Assembly: GCA_022072455.1 (NCBI GenBank) | Contig: JAJVHY010000018.1 | Span: 24,294 to 88,293 of the forward strand | DNA: 64,000 nucleotides | Source: Verrucomicrobiia bacterium | GTDB lineage: Bacteria; Verrucomicrobiota; Verrucomicrobiia; Palsa-1439 | Direction: 5' to 3' | In this document: positions 16,373 through 23,897 of the stretch, piece by piece | How the letters are laid out: each line of letters starts with the position of its first letter | Position numbering within the stretch: position 1 is the first letter of the stretch | Made by a program: the position numbers and the translations under genes | Notes under the pieces: model-generated | Told to the model about the DNA's origin: nothing | What the model saw: the letters and a program-made list of their open reading frames with translations, nothing else | Databases searched by the model: none

Positions 16373-17281
16373 CTAGCGGGGTTTGCGCTGCCGGCCGACG
16401 GTCTTGGGGCTGGGTTGGACGAGTGCGACGGCCCGCTCCGGTGTTGCGAAGTGCTGTGACTGCCGGTACTGGCGCGGGGTGGCCTTGTGGTAGTTCTCGA
16501 AGACCCGGTAGAAATGCCCGAGATTCTGAAAGCCGCACTCAGCGCAAATATCCAAAATCTTTTTCTCGGTGGCCAGCAGTTCATGGGCGGCGTGTTCCAT
16601 CCGGGCGCGATTGACGACAGCGGTGGCGGTCAGACCGTAGCATTGCCGGAGAACGCGGTTGACGTGTTTGCGGCTGCGGCCGGCGAGCCGGACAAATGCG
16701 GGGGCACCGCCGCGAAAATGCGCGGGGTCGCTCACGGCTTCGAGCGCGTGGTGCAACCAAGAGGGACACGCGGGCAGATCGACTTTCGGCGGTGGTTCGA
16801 GTTGCGCGAACAATCCCAGCAGAAACAAATCGACCATCATCTGGTTGGTCTGGAAGTTGTAAAGGGCTTTGTTCCACGAGGCGAGCCATTCGCGCTGCGC
16901 GGCATTTAGCTTGACGTTGTAGGGCAGTGGGGTGGTCTTCCAAAAGAAAGTCGGGGTGCTCGGAAAATATCGCTGCCGCAGGCTTTCCAATGCGGCGCGG
17001 GGGACCAATCCGCGGGAGATTATTAGCTCCACCGGCCCGGGGTTCGCCTGAATCTGCACGCGGTCTTTGGGGCGCTGCATCACCAGCATGCCGGGACGCA
17101 ACAGCAGTCGGTGACCATTGGCGCGGTAAACCCCGGTTCCGCCGGGGTGAACCCAGAACACCGTCCCAAATTCCTGCGTGTACGTTCGCACCGGCGACCG
17201 GCTGCTGAACGAGACATGGTCGAAGTTGAACACTTGGCCATTCTTGAAAAAGTACGCCTCAGTCATTCGCGCGGCTTTCAT
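16373..17281 (-). CDS. AraC family transcriptional regulator
   Basis: About 302 residues from the ATG at 17281; a GTG at 17290 and an ATG at 17266 are alternatives. The N-terminal cupin-like sensor includes GGTGVYRANGHRLLLRPGMLVM. The C-terminal domain has the paired helix-turn-helix with FVRLAGRSRKHVNRVLRQCY, RARMEHAAHELLATEKKILD and the signature ECGFQNLGHFYRVFENYH. It diverges from the PEP-CTERM gene, with the shared 45-bp element between them. The -10 box in that element would start transcription near 17282, so the mRNA could be leaderless or nearly so. It is not obviously a close paralogue of the other AraC protein. Confidence 0.92.
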   Translation of the reverse strand: MKAARMTEAYFFKNGQVFNFDHVSFSSRSPVRTYTQEFGTVFWVHPGGTGVYRANGHRLLLRPGMLVMQRPKDRVQIQANPGPVELIISRGLVPRAALESLRQRYFPSTPTFFWKTTPLPYNVKLNAAQREWLASWNKALYNFQTNQMMVDLFLLGLFAQLEPPPKVDLPACPSWLHHALEAVSDPAHFRGGAPAFVRLAGRSRKHVNRVLRQCYGLTATAVVNRARMEHAAHELLATEKKILDICAECGFQNLGHFYRVFENYHKATPRQYRQSQHFATPERAVALVQPSPKTVGRQRKPR

Positions 17282-17285
17282 CAAT

Positions 17286-17330
17286 GTCACTATAACGTAG
17301 CTTTTTGTCTTGTCTCCAGAAGATTTCTTT
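17286..17330. promoter_or_regulatory. Shared 45-bp element, copy 2 (AraC/PEP-CTERM divergent region)
   Basis: Matches 12877-12921 at most positions without gaps, in the same orientation relative to a minus-strand araC gene and a plus-strand target. The match includes GTCACTATAA, CTTTTTGTCT and CCAGAAGATTT. TATAGT on the minus strand is the likely -10 box of the regulator gene. The element ends 27 bp before the ATG of the PEP-CTERM gene, so a regulator bound here could control both directions. Confidence 0.65.
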
Positions 17331-17357
17331 TTCGCGTGTCAGCTAAGGTGAAAATGC

Positions 17358-20300
17358 ATGAAAAAGATGCGCAGATCCTGGCGGGAGTTATGGTTGCCTC
17401 ACCTTTGTTGGAGCGTGATCCTTGGCGTCGGCTGGCTGACTGCACCACTGGGTCAGGCGGCAACTGGGACATGGACAAATTATCTAGCCGGCGGCACGCT
17501 GACCGGCTACTGGACGAACAACGCCAGTTGGAGTCCGACTGTTACCGGGCATCCTGGGACTAATGCGAATGAAGACGCGTTTCTGACCAACAACGTCGCG
17601 CTGGCGTACACGAATATTGTCAACGCCCGGATCAACAACAGCATCCGCACCCTCGCCGTTTCCAATACACTTGGCGAAGCGTGGTTGATCATCACCAATA
17701 CCGCGCTGACTAATGCGACCTCTGTAACGCTGAATCATGGTGGCCGGTTGCAGGTGGACAACGGGGGCACACTCCGTGCCAGCAGTGCGTTCGCCTGGGC
17801 GGGCACCAATGGCGCGATTTACCTCAACAACGGCGGTCTGCTTTTCACCGCCGGGGCTCTGACAATGAGTGGCGGTACGACGGGCTTGGTTTCCAGTGCG
17901 AGCGGCGCCGGTAATGGTGGCGTGTGGAATCGCAACGCCCAAGCTTTGAACATCGGCAGTTCAACCGACGACAATATCCTGCGGATTACCGGGGGCGCGG
18001 TGGTTACCAACAGCGGGGCGCTCAATTTATCCGGCAACCGGAATAGTCTGCTCGTCACGGACGGCGGCCAGTTAGTTGGTTCCGGAGCGATTACCTTTGG
18101 CGCATCCGGCAATACCTTCACGCTGGGCAGTGGATTCTGGACGCATAGTACAGCGGCATTGACGATCAACGGCACGAGCAATGCGCTCAACCTGGTCGGG
18201 GGCACCCTCAGCAACGCCACCGGTCTCATAGTGGGCGGCGCAGCAGGCGCGAACTTCAACAGCCTGATCGTGACGAACGGCGGACGTTTGGTGTCGCTGG
18301 GGGGCGGCCTGCTCCGAATCGGTGCGACCGCCGGCATCGGGGGAGCCGTTGCTGCCGGCGGCAGTGGCAACACCGTGATTCTCTCGAACAGCTTGCTGAT
18401 CACCGCGACCGATACTCCCTACATCGGATTCGGCACCTCCGACAACTCGATGACGGTGCTGGAACAGACTCTCTGGACTGGCGGCAATCAGTTTCTGATC
18501 GTGGGAGCAACGGCGGCGACGAACAACCTCCTGACCGTCAGCGGGGCGGTGTTGACGAACTTTAGCACCTTGCGACTTGGCGCCAACGGCAACTCAATCA
18601 GCAATCGGATCGTCATCCGCGACGAGGCGAAGGTTTTCTTCAATTCCTTCGCGGTCATTGGCTTCAGCGCGGGTGACAACTTCAACAGCTTGGTCGTCAG
18701 CAACGGCGGGCAATTGTTTGTTGCCGGCGGAATCAGCCTCGGGACGGGGGGCAACACTGGGAACACCATCCGCGTCACCGGTGGCGGCCAGTTGTCCGGC
18801 TCCGGTGTGATCAACTTCGGTCCGGCCGAGAATACGTTGGAGATGGGCGGGGGACACTGGACCTATAATTCCGCGAACGCGCTGACCATCAACGGGCGCA
18901 GCAACGCGTTGAGGATCGTCGGCGGCGTGGTCAGCAACGTCGGCGGCCTCACGGTTGGCGGCGCGCCCGGCGCTGACTACAACACGGTGGTCGCCACCAA
19001 TGGCGGGCGCCTGCTGCTGGCCTCTACCGGTGGCCTCAAAATCGGTTCGTCGGCGGCCGCGCCCGGTAGCGGCGGCGCGGGCGGTAGCTTCAACACCGTG
19101 ATCCTGTCCAACAGCTTTCTCTCTGGCGTCGCCGGTCACGAACACTTCCTCGGCTGGTCCTCCTCGGAGAACACCTTGGTGCTGCTGGATCACACGCTGT
19201 GGAACGGCGTCAATTCCTTGTCCGTTGGTCGCGGCACGAACAACGTCCTGGTCGTCCAGGGTGCCATCATGACCAACTTCTTCACACTCAGCATCGGTGC
19301 CGGTGGCAACTCCTTCAGCAATCGCGCCCTCGTCACCGACAACGGCCAGATATTCATACGCAACGGACTGACGGTCGGCTTCAACGCCGGCGACACTGCC
19401 AACCGCTTGACGATCACCAACGGCGGCTCCGTCTTCGCTGGCAGTGCAATCACGGTGGGAGCGGCCAACTCCACCAACAACTCAATCTGGATCGCGGCTG
19501 GCGGCCAACTGGTCTCGGCCGCCGGTGTGACCGTTGGTGCCGCGGGTGCGTCCGGTAACTCGTTGTTCATTGTCAACGGCGGGTTATTGCAGGCTACCGG
19601 CTTGACCATCGGCGGCGGCACCGGCAACACGATCAGCAATCGCAACGGTACCTTCCAGTTTACGAATGCACTGGTGGCGATCACCTCCCTCAATCACGGC
19701 GACATCGCGTTGACCGACGGCACGATTGCCTTCCGCAACATCAGTACTGGTCTGAACCTGACCAATAACTGGCGCGGCACCGCCCTGACGAATATCGCCT
19801 TTGCCGGTCACAACACCTTGCGCCTCGACAACTCCAGCGTCACCAACACGCTGGCGGGCGGGTACACGTTCAATACCGGTCTTGGCGCGACCAACTATTA
19901 CCGGTTGGAAATGGTGAATGGGACGACCGCCGTCACCGGTCACGGAGTCACCATCGGTGCGGCGGGGGCGTTGTTGATCTCCAATACGAGCGCAAGTCTG
20001 ACCGGCGTGTTCACCAACCACGGCCTCACGCGACTCGTCGGGGCGACGGCGAACTTGGAGCGCGGGATCGTCAACAGCGGTATTCTTTCGCTGGAAACTG
20101 CGACTCTGACCGGCACTGTTACCAATAACGGGACCTTGCGCGGCGACGGCTTGGTCGTGGGGGATGTGACGAGTTTCGGGACAAACAGTCCCGGCTTCTC
20201 GGTGGGGACGCTCTCGATCACCGGCAACGTGGCGTTCGGGAGTTCAGCCGTGACGTGGATGGAGTTGTTTGCCGGTGGGAGCAACGACGTGATCAGTGTG

Positions 20301-20585
20301 AGCGGGCAGTTGACGTTTGGCGGAGAATTGGTCGTGACCAATGCCACCGGGTTTGCGTTTGCTGCCGGGCAGAGTTTTCAGTTGTTCGAGTTCGGGAGTC
20401 AGAACGGAACGTTTGACACCCTAAACCTGCCGGACTTGATGTCGGCGTACTTGGAATGGGACACGACGCAATTGGACACGGCCGCGTTGTTGATGATTGC
20501 GGCGATACCGGAGCCGTCGGCAGTTGTGTTGGTTCTCGGCGGTTTGGTGATTTGGTGGGCGTTGGGGCGGCGGAGGCGGACATGA
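17358..20585 (+). CDS. Autotransporter-like beta-helix protein with PEP-CTERM sorting signal
   Basis: A 1075-residue secreted protein with an N-terminal signal peptide (about residues 1-35, ending LTAPLGQAA). A very long region of Asn/Gly/Thr-rich repeats follows, in which segments such as VTNGGRLV, VSNGGQLF and ATNGGRLLLAS recur at regular intervals, as in passenger beta-helices of autotransporters. The C-terminus is a PEP-CTERM anchor: IPEPSAVVLVLGGLVIWWAL, then the basic tail GRRRRT. In families with this signal an exosortase sorts and processes the protein; none is in the window. It is the first gene of a four-gene operon with two pseudopilins, and its stop overlaps the next start (ATGA). 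Confidence 0.85.
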   Translation: MKKMRRSWRELWLPHLCWSVILGVGWLTAPLGQAATGTWTNYLAGGTLTGYWTNNASWSPTVTGHPGTNANEDAFLTNNVALAYTNIVNARINNSIRTLAVSNTLGEAWLIITNTALTNATSVTLNHGGRLQVDNGGTLRASSAFAWAGTNGAIYLNNGGLLFTAGALTMSGGTTGLVSSASGAGNGGVWNRNAQALNIGSSTDDNILRITGGAVVTNSGALNLSGNRNSLLVTDGGQLVGSGAITFGASGNTFTLGSGFWTHSTAALTINGTSNALNLVGGTLSNATGLIVGGAAGANFNSLIVTNGGRLVSLGGGLLRIGATAGIGGAVAAGGSGNTVILSNSLLITATDTPYIGFGTSDNSMTVLEQTLWTGGNQFLIVGATAATNNLLTVSGAVLTNFSTLRLGANGNSISNRIVIRDEAKVFFNSFAVIGFSAGDNFNSLVVSNGGQLFVAGGISLGTGGNTGNTIRVTGGGQLSGSGVINFGPAENTLEMGGGHWTYNSANALTINGRSNALRIVGGVVSNVGGLTVGGAPGADYNTVVATNGGRLLLASTGGLKIGSSAAAPGSGGAGGSFNTVILSNSFLSGVAGHEHFLGWSSSENTLVLLDHTLWNGVNSLSVGRGTNNVLVVQGAIMTNFFTLSIGAGGNSFSNRALVTDNGQIFIRNGLTVGFNAGDTANRLTITNGGSVFAGSAITVGAANSTNNSIWIAAGGQLVSAAGVTVGAAGASGNSLFIVNGGLLQATGLTIGGGTGNTISNRNGTFQFTNALVAITSLNHGDIALTDGTIAFRNISTGLNLTNNWRGTALTNIAFAGHNTLRLDNSSVTNTLAGGYTFNTGLGATNYYRLEMVNGTTAVTGHGVTIGAAGALLISNTSASLTGVFTNHGLTRLVGATANLERGIVNSGILSLETATLTGTVTNNGTLRGDGLVVGDVTSFGTNSPGFSVGTLSITGNVAFGSSAVTWMELFAGGSNDVISVSGQLTFGGELVVTNATGFAFAAGQSFQLFEFGSQNGTFDTLNLPDLMSAYLEWDTTQLDTAALLMIAAIPEPSAVVLVLGGLVIWWALGRRRRT

Positions 20586-21232
20586 TTGGGCGGCATTGCA
20601 ATCGTTGTCGCGCTTTCACTCTGATCGAGTTGATGGCGGTCGTCTTAATTATCTTGGTCTTGGTCGCCATTGTTTTCAGAGTAACCGGTTACGTGCAACG
20701 AAAAGCGGCGATTGCCACGACGAAGGCGCAAATGGCGGCCATTGAAGCGGCACTGGAAAGTTACAAGAGCGACTTCGGGTATTATCCGCAGACGCAGTCC
20801 GGTCGCATCTCGAAACATGCCATCGTCGAAAGTGCCAACGGGAACACGTTGTACAAGGCACTCTTCCAACAAGGCAAAGTGTATTTGCATAACTTTCCGG
20901 AGAAACAGATCCGGGTGAAAACGGCGTGGGGCGCGACGGGTGTTGTCCAAACCAATCTCTGTGATGTGTGGGGCACGCCGTTCAACTACTATTGCTCGCC
21001 GCGGAGCGTCGCGACCAATAACCCGCCGGCATTCTGTCTGTGCTACAATCCCGGCGTTGCCCACGGGGGGCAAATCAATCTGGCGAGTTTCGATTTGTTT
21101 TCGTACGGACCGGATCAGACGACGTATGTGCCCGGTTCGTTTTACTGGGGTGCGACCGGTAACAACGGGTCGTGGCTCGAGGTCTTTACCAACGTGGCGT
21201 CGGTCAGCGACGACATTACCAACTGGAAATGA
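20582..21232 (+). CDS. Type II secretion pseudopilin, GspG-like
   Basis: 216 residues from the ATG at 20582, which overlaps the previous stop. The leader MIGRHCNRCRA is followed by FTLIELMAVVLIILVLVAIV, so cleavage would fall after Ala with Phe at +1 and Glu at +5. The next part, YVQRKAAIATTKAQMAAIEA, then LESYKSDFGYYPQT, is the long helix typical of GspG-type major pseudopilins. The C-terminal portion contains NPGVAHGGQINLASFDLFSY and could bind calcium as other GspG proteins do, although the ligands are not certain. It is probably a subunit of a pseudopilus that helps export or display the PEP-CTERM protein. Confidence 0.85.
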   Translation: MIGRHCNRCRAFTLIELMAVVLIILVLVAIVFRVTGYVQRKAAIATTKAQMAAIEAALESYKSDFGYYPQTQSGRISKHAIVESANGNTLYKALFQQGKVYLHNFPEKQIRVKTAWGATGVVQTNLCDVWGTPFNYYCSPRSVATNNPPAFCLCYNPGVAHGGQINLASFDLFSYGPDQTTYVPGSFYWGATGNNGSWLEVFTNVASVSDDITNWK

Positions 21233-21245
21233 AGCCGGGGGCGCG

Positions 21246-22352
21246 ATGAGAAAGAAGAATCCAGGTTGTCGGCGCGCCTTTACCTTGATCGAGTTATTGA
21301 CGGTCATACTCATTATTGTCTTGCTGGCGGCGTTACTGATGCCGGCGCTCATGGCGGCGCGGAAGCGCGCCAAGACGGTGCAGTGTGCTCACAATCAACG
21401 GCAGCTTGGCGTGGGTTTCACGGCCTACACCACGGATCACAACGGCTATTTCCCGTATAGCAGTCCCGAATGCATGCTGATCTGGTTGGGCTACTGGACC
21501 GGCACGCAATGGGAGGACCGACCGGACAACACCGCTGACTGGCCGCAGTACGGACAGCCGTTTCGCAGTTCATTTATGCGGAGTTCCGCTTGTGCCACGG
21601 ATTGGCAGGCGTTTTTGGCACCGTATTTTTCTACGAAGGCGAGTTACTATAGTCAGATGATGCGGTGTCCTTCCAACCCCTGGCCGTTCCCCAATGCATC
21701 CACAACATCGTACGGCATGAATGGCAGCATGTTCCCGATGAACTATCGCTGTTCGAGCATGTCAACGCTCTTCGAATGCGCGTTGCTGGCACCGACCTAT
21801 CCCGTCGAACGCGCCACCCCCGCCACGCCCTCCGGCTGGAACAAGGCGGTTCACCTGACCGACATCAATCGCCCCGGTAGCGTGGCGTTGGTGGGTGAAA
21901 TTCCAATCTGCCCATCGGGCGTCGCGAATCCGTGGGGAACCGGCGGACTCCCCGGTGGCTACATCGGTCGCACAATCTGGATGTGTGCTGCGACGCCGAG
22001 TCCCGGCTCCGTTCTGTGCGATGGCAGCAATTGGTTTCCGACGCACAAGGAATGGCGGCGGCCGGACTGCAACGCCTTCATCGCCACCTGGCACAATCAA
22101 GGGATGAACACTTTGTTCGTGGATGGGCATGTCGAACGGGTATCAAAGACCACGTTAATGGACTACAGCCTGCAAGCGCAAAGCAATCTCTGGAACGTTG
22201 GAGTGAGCGGCTCTTCTGGCGGTCCCAATCCCACGCCCGGGGGCATTTTTTGGATGGATGGCAAAACCGCTTGGAGCGGCGCCTATGGTTGGTACACCGG
22301 CCAGTGGCCGAGTCCACCGTACGCCCTCCCGCAACGAGTTGCCTATCCGTGA
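21246..22352 (+). CDS. Prepilin-like protein with FTLIELL N-terminus (DUF1559-type)
   Basis: 368 residues. The leader MRKKNPGCRRA is followed by FTLIELLTVILIIVLLAALL. The body has the features of the prepilin-type proteins expanded in planctomycetes and verrucomicrobia: MAARKRAKTVQCAHNQRQLG, YTTDHNGYFPY, and near the end TLFVDGHVERV, the H-X-G-type motif common there. Eight or more Cys residues suggest disulphides. It lies 13 bp after the GspG-like gene and ends in a GTGA overlap with the next. The exact function of these proteins is unsettled; a minor pseudopilin or surface protein is likely. Confidence 0.82.
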   Translation: MRKKNPGCRRAFTLIELLTVILIIVLLAALLMPALMAARKRAKTVQCAHNQRQLGVGFTAYTTDHNGYFPYSSPECMLIWLGYWTGTQWEDRPDNTADWPQYGQPFRSSFMRSSACATDWQAFLAPYFSTKASYYSQMMRCPSNPWPFPNASTTSYGMNGSMFPMNYRCSSMSTLFECALLAPTYPVERATPATPSGWNKAVHLTDINRPGSVALVGEIPICPSGVANPWGTGGLPGGYIGRTIWMCAATPSPGSVLCDGSNWFPTHKEWRRPDCNAFIATWHNQGMNTLFVDGHVERVSKTTLMDYSLQAQSNLWNVGVSGSSGGPNPTPGGIFWMDGKTAWSGAYGWYTGQWPSPPYALPQRVAYP

Positions 22353-22990
22353 TCTCCCGCCGAACCGTTGGCGCTCTGTTTGGCGTGGCACTTGTGGTCG
22401 CCAGCATCTCGACCTGGTGGATCAGGCGATCGTCACCGGCTCGCAATAATATCGCCTTGGCGGAAGGCAGTGGTATGGGCTGCGCCGAGGCAGCCCTTCG
22501 CGTCGTAACCGGCGGTGGTCAGATCGTTGTCGTTACCTTTGGTAAAGAGGATCTGCGATTGGCCGGTTTTCAGAAAACCCTGAAGCGACATCCCCAGATT
22601 CTATTGACGCCGCATTTTCTGACACCGGACCCAAAGGACGCCGCGGTTTGTCCGCCGGTCATGCTCCGCGAAGTGCTGCAACAATATCCAATCGCCGCCG
22701 TTATCGTATTTTTTCTAGAATTGCCGGCGTGGAACTTGGCGCAGCACTGTTTCACAGCAGAGGCTGGCCCCAAGCTGATCGCGCTGACTCATCGTGCAGC
22801 GCTGTCGCATCACGGCGGCTATTTCCAGCAGGGCCGCTTGCTGACGCTGATCACGGCGCGCCAGACGCTGGATGATTCTGTACCGACCAATCCGAAAACC
22901 CCGGCGGAATGGTTCGCGCGCGATTACGAGATCGTCACGCCGGACAATTACACCACGCGCTTGTCCAACCCAGTCTATCTCATGCCCTAG
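22349..22990 (+). CDS. Membrane-anchored protein of unknown function
   Basis: 213 residues from a GTG at 22349 that overlaps the preceding TGA. One N-terminal transmembrane segment (VGALFGVALVVASISTWWI) is followed by a soluble domain of about 185 residues, presumably outside the cytoplasm. That domain is alpha/beta in appearance, with segments such as GGQIVVVTFGKEDLRLAGF, YPIAAVIVFFLEL and DEIVTP-like YEIVTPDNYTT. I do not recognise the family. Position and coupled translation make it a fourth component of the PEP-CTERM/pseudopilin operon. Confidence 0.65.
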   Translation: MISRRTVGALFGVALVVASISTWWIRRSSPARNNIALAEGSGMGCAEAALRVVTGGGQIVVVTFGKEDLRLAGFQKTLKRHPQILLTPHFLTPDPKDAAVCPPVMLREVLQQYPIAAVIVFFLELPAWNLAQHCFTAEAGPKLIALTHRAALSHHGGYFQQGRLLTLITARQTLDDSVPTNPKTPAEWFARDYEIVTPDNYTTRLSNPVYLMP

Positions 22991-23135
22991 CGAAACGGAA
23001 TGCGAGGTGCCGCGCAGTTTTCGCACCTTGAAAAAATGCAGGTTATTCTCGCGAGTTGTCCATTCACTTTCCGCGTGGATTCGCTAATCTCAGCCTGGTC
23101 GCAGCCAAAATGAATTCAACCAACGGAGCCCATTC

Positions 23136-23891
23136 ATGAGCGTCGCCGGAACCGAACCAACCCTGAAGCTTTCCCCACAACAACTCGCCCAATACCGGGA
23201 TGAAGGATATACGGTCGTGCGCGGCTTGATTCCACAGGCCGATTGCGCCGCCGTCCGCGCCAAGATGCTGGATCTGCTCGCCGGCAACTATGAGGGGTGG
23301 CCGTTAAGCCATTTCCAAGTGCCGGACCCCAGCAAGTACCGAAACCCCAAGGGCGGCTTCGTGCCGCTGGGCATCCAGGTGCCGGCGCAACAGGACGAAA
23401 CTTTCCGCAAAGTCGCCGACCATCCAAATTTGCAGGGGGTGATGGCGCAGTTGCTCGGTGGCCCGGTCAAAAGGTTCACTGATCAGGCTTTGCTCAAGTA
23501 CAAGGAGATCAACGGACAGACGTTCTACCACCAAGACTCCTACTACTGGCATCTCAATCCCGAACTCGGCTGCAACAGTTGGATTGCCCTCGACACCGTG
23601 GGCAAAGATGCCATCGCCCTTGGCATGCTGCCGGGCACGCACAAAACCTGGACGCTCACACCGCACGAAGAATACTTCGATGAGCCGTCCTACCACTCCG
23701 CCACCAACAGCGTCGCGTTCAAACGCTTTCGGATTCCACTCGACCAGATTGATTTTTCCAAAGAAATCCTCCTCCCCATGCAGCCCGGTGATGCCGCGTT
23801 CTTTACGAATTTCACCTGGCACCGGGCCGAGCCCAACCGGAGTGGCCAACACAAATGCGCCTATGCCATCGCGTACCAGCGCGCCCAGTAA
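23136..23891 (+). CDS. Phytanoyl-CoA dioxygenase family protein
   Basis: A 251-residue Fe(II)/2-oxoglutarate-dependent oxygenase. The metal site is visible as FYHQDSYYW (His and Asp) and, near the end, FTWHRAEPNRSG, where the His is the third ligand and the following Arg-containing segment fits 2-oxoglutarate binding. The opening LAQYRDEGYTVVRGLI is typical of PhyH proteins. Bacterial members hydroxylate or oxidise many small molecules, so the substrate is open. It stands alone and converges with the DUF748 gene, with only 6 bp between the stops. Confidence 0.88.
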   Translation: MSVAGTEPTLKLSPQQLAQYRDEGYTVVRGLIPQADCAAVRAKMLDLLAGNYEGWPLSHFQVPDPSKYRNPKGGFVPLGIQVPAQQDETFRKVADHPNLQGVMAQLLGGPVKRFTDQALLKYKEINGQTFYHQDSYYWHLNPELGCNSWIALDTVGKDAIALGMLPGTHKTWTLTPHEEYFDEPSYHSATNSVAFKRFRIPLDQIDFSKEILLPMQPGDAAFFTNFTWHRAEPNRSGQHKCAYAIAYQRAQ

Positions 23892-23897
23892 ACCCGG

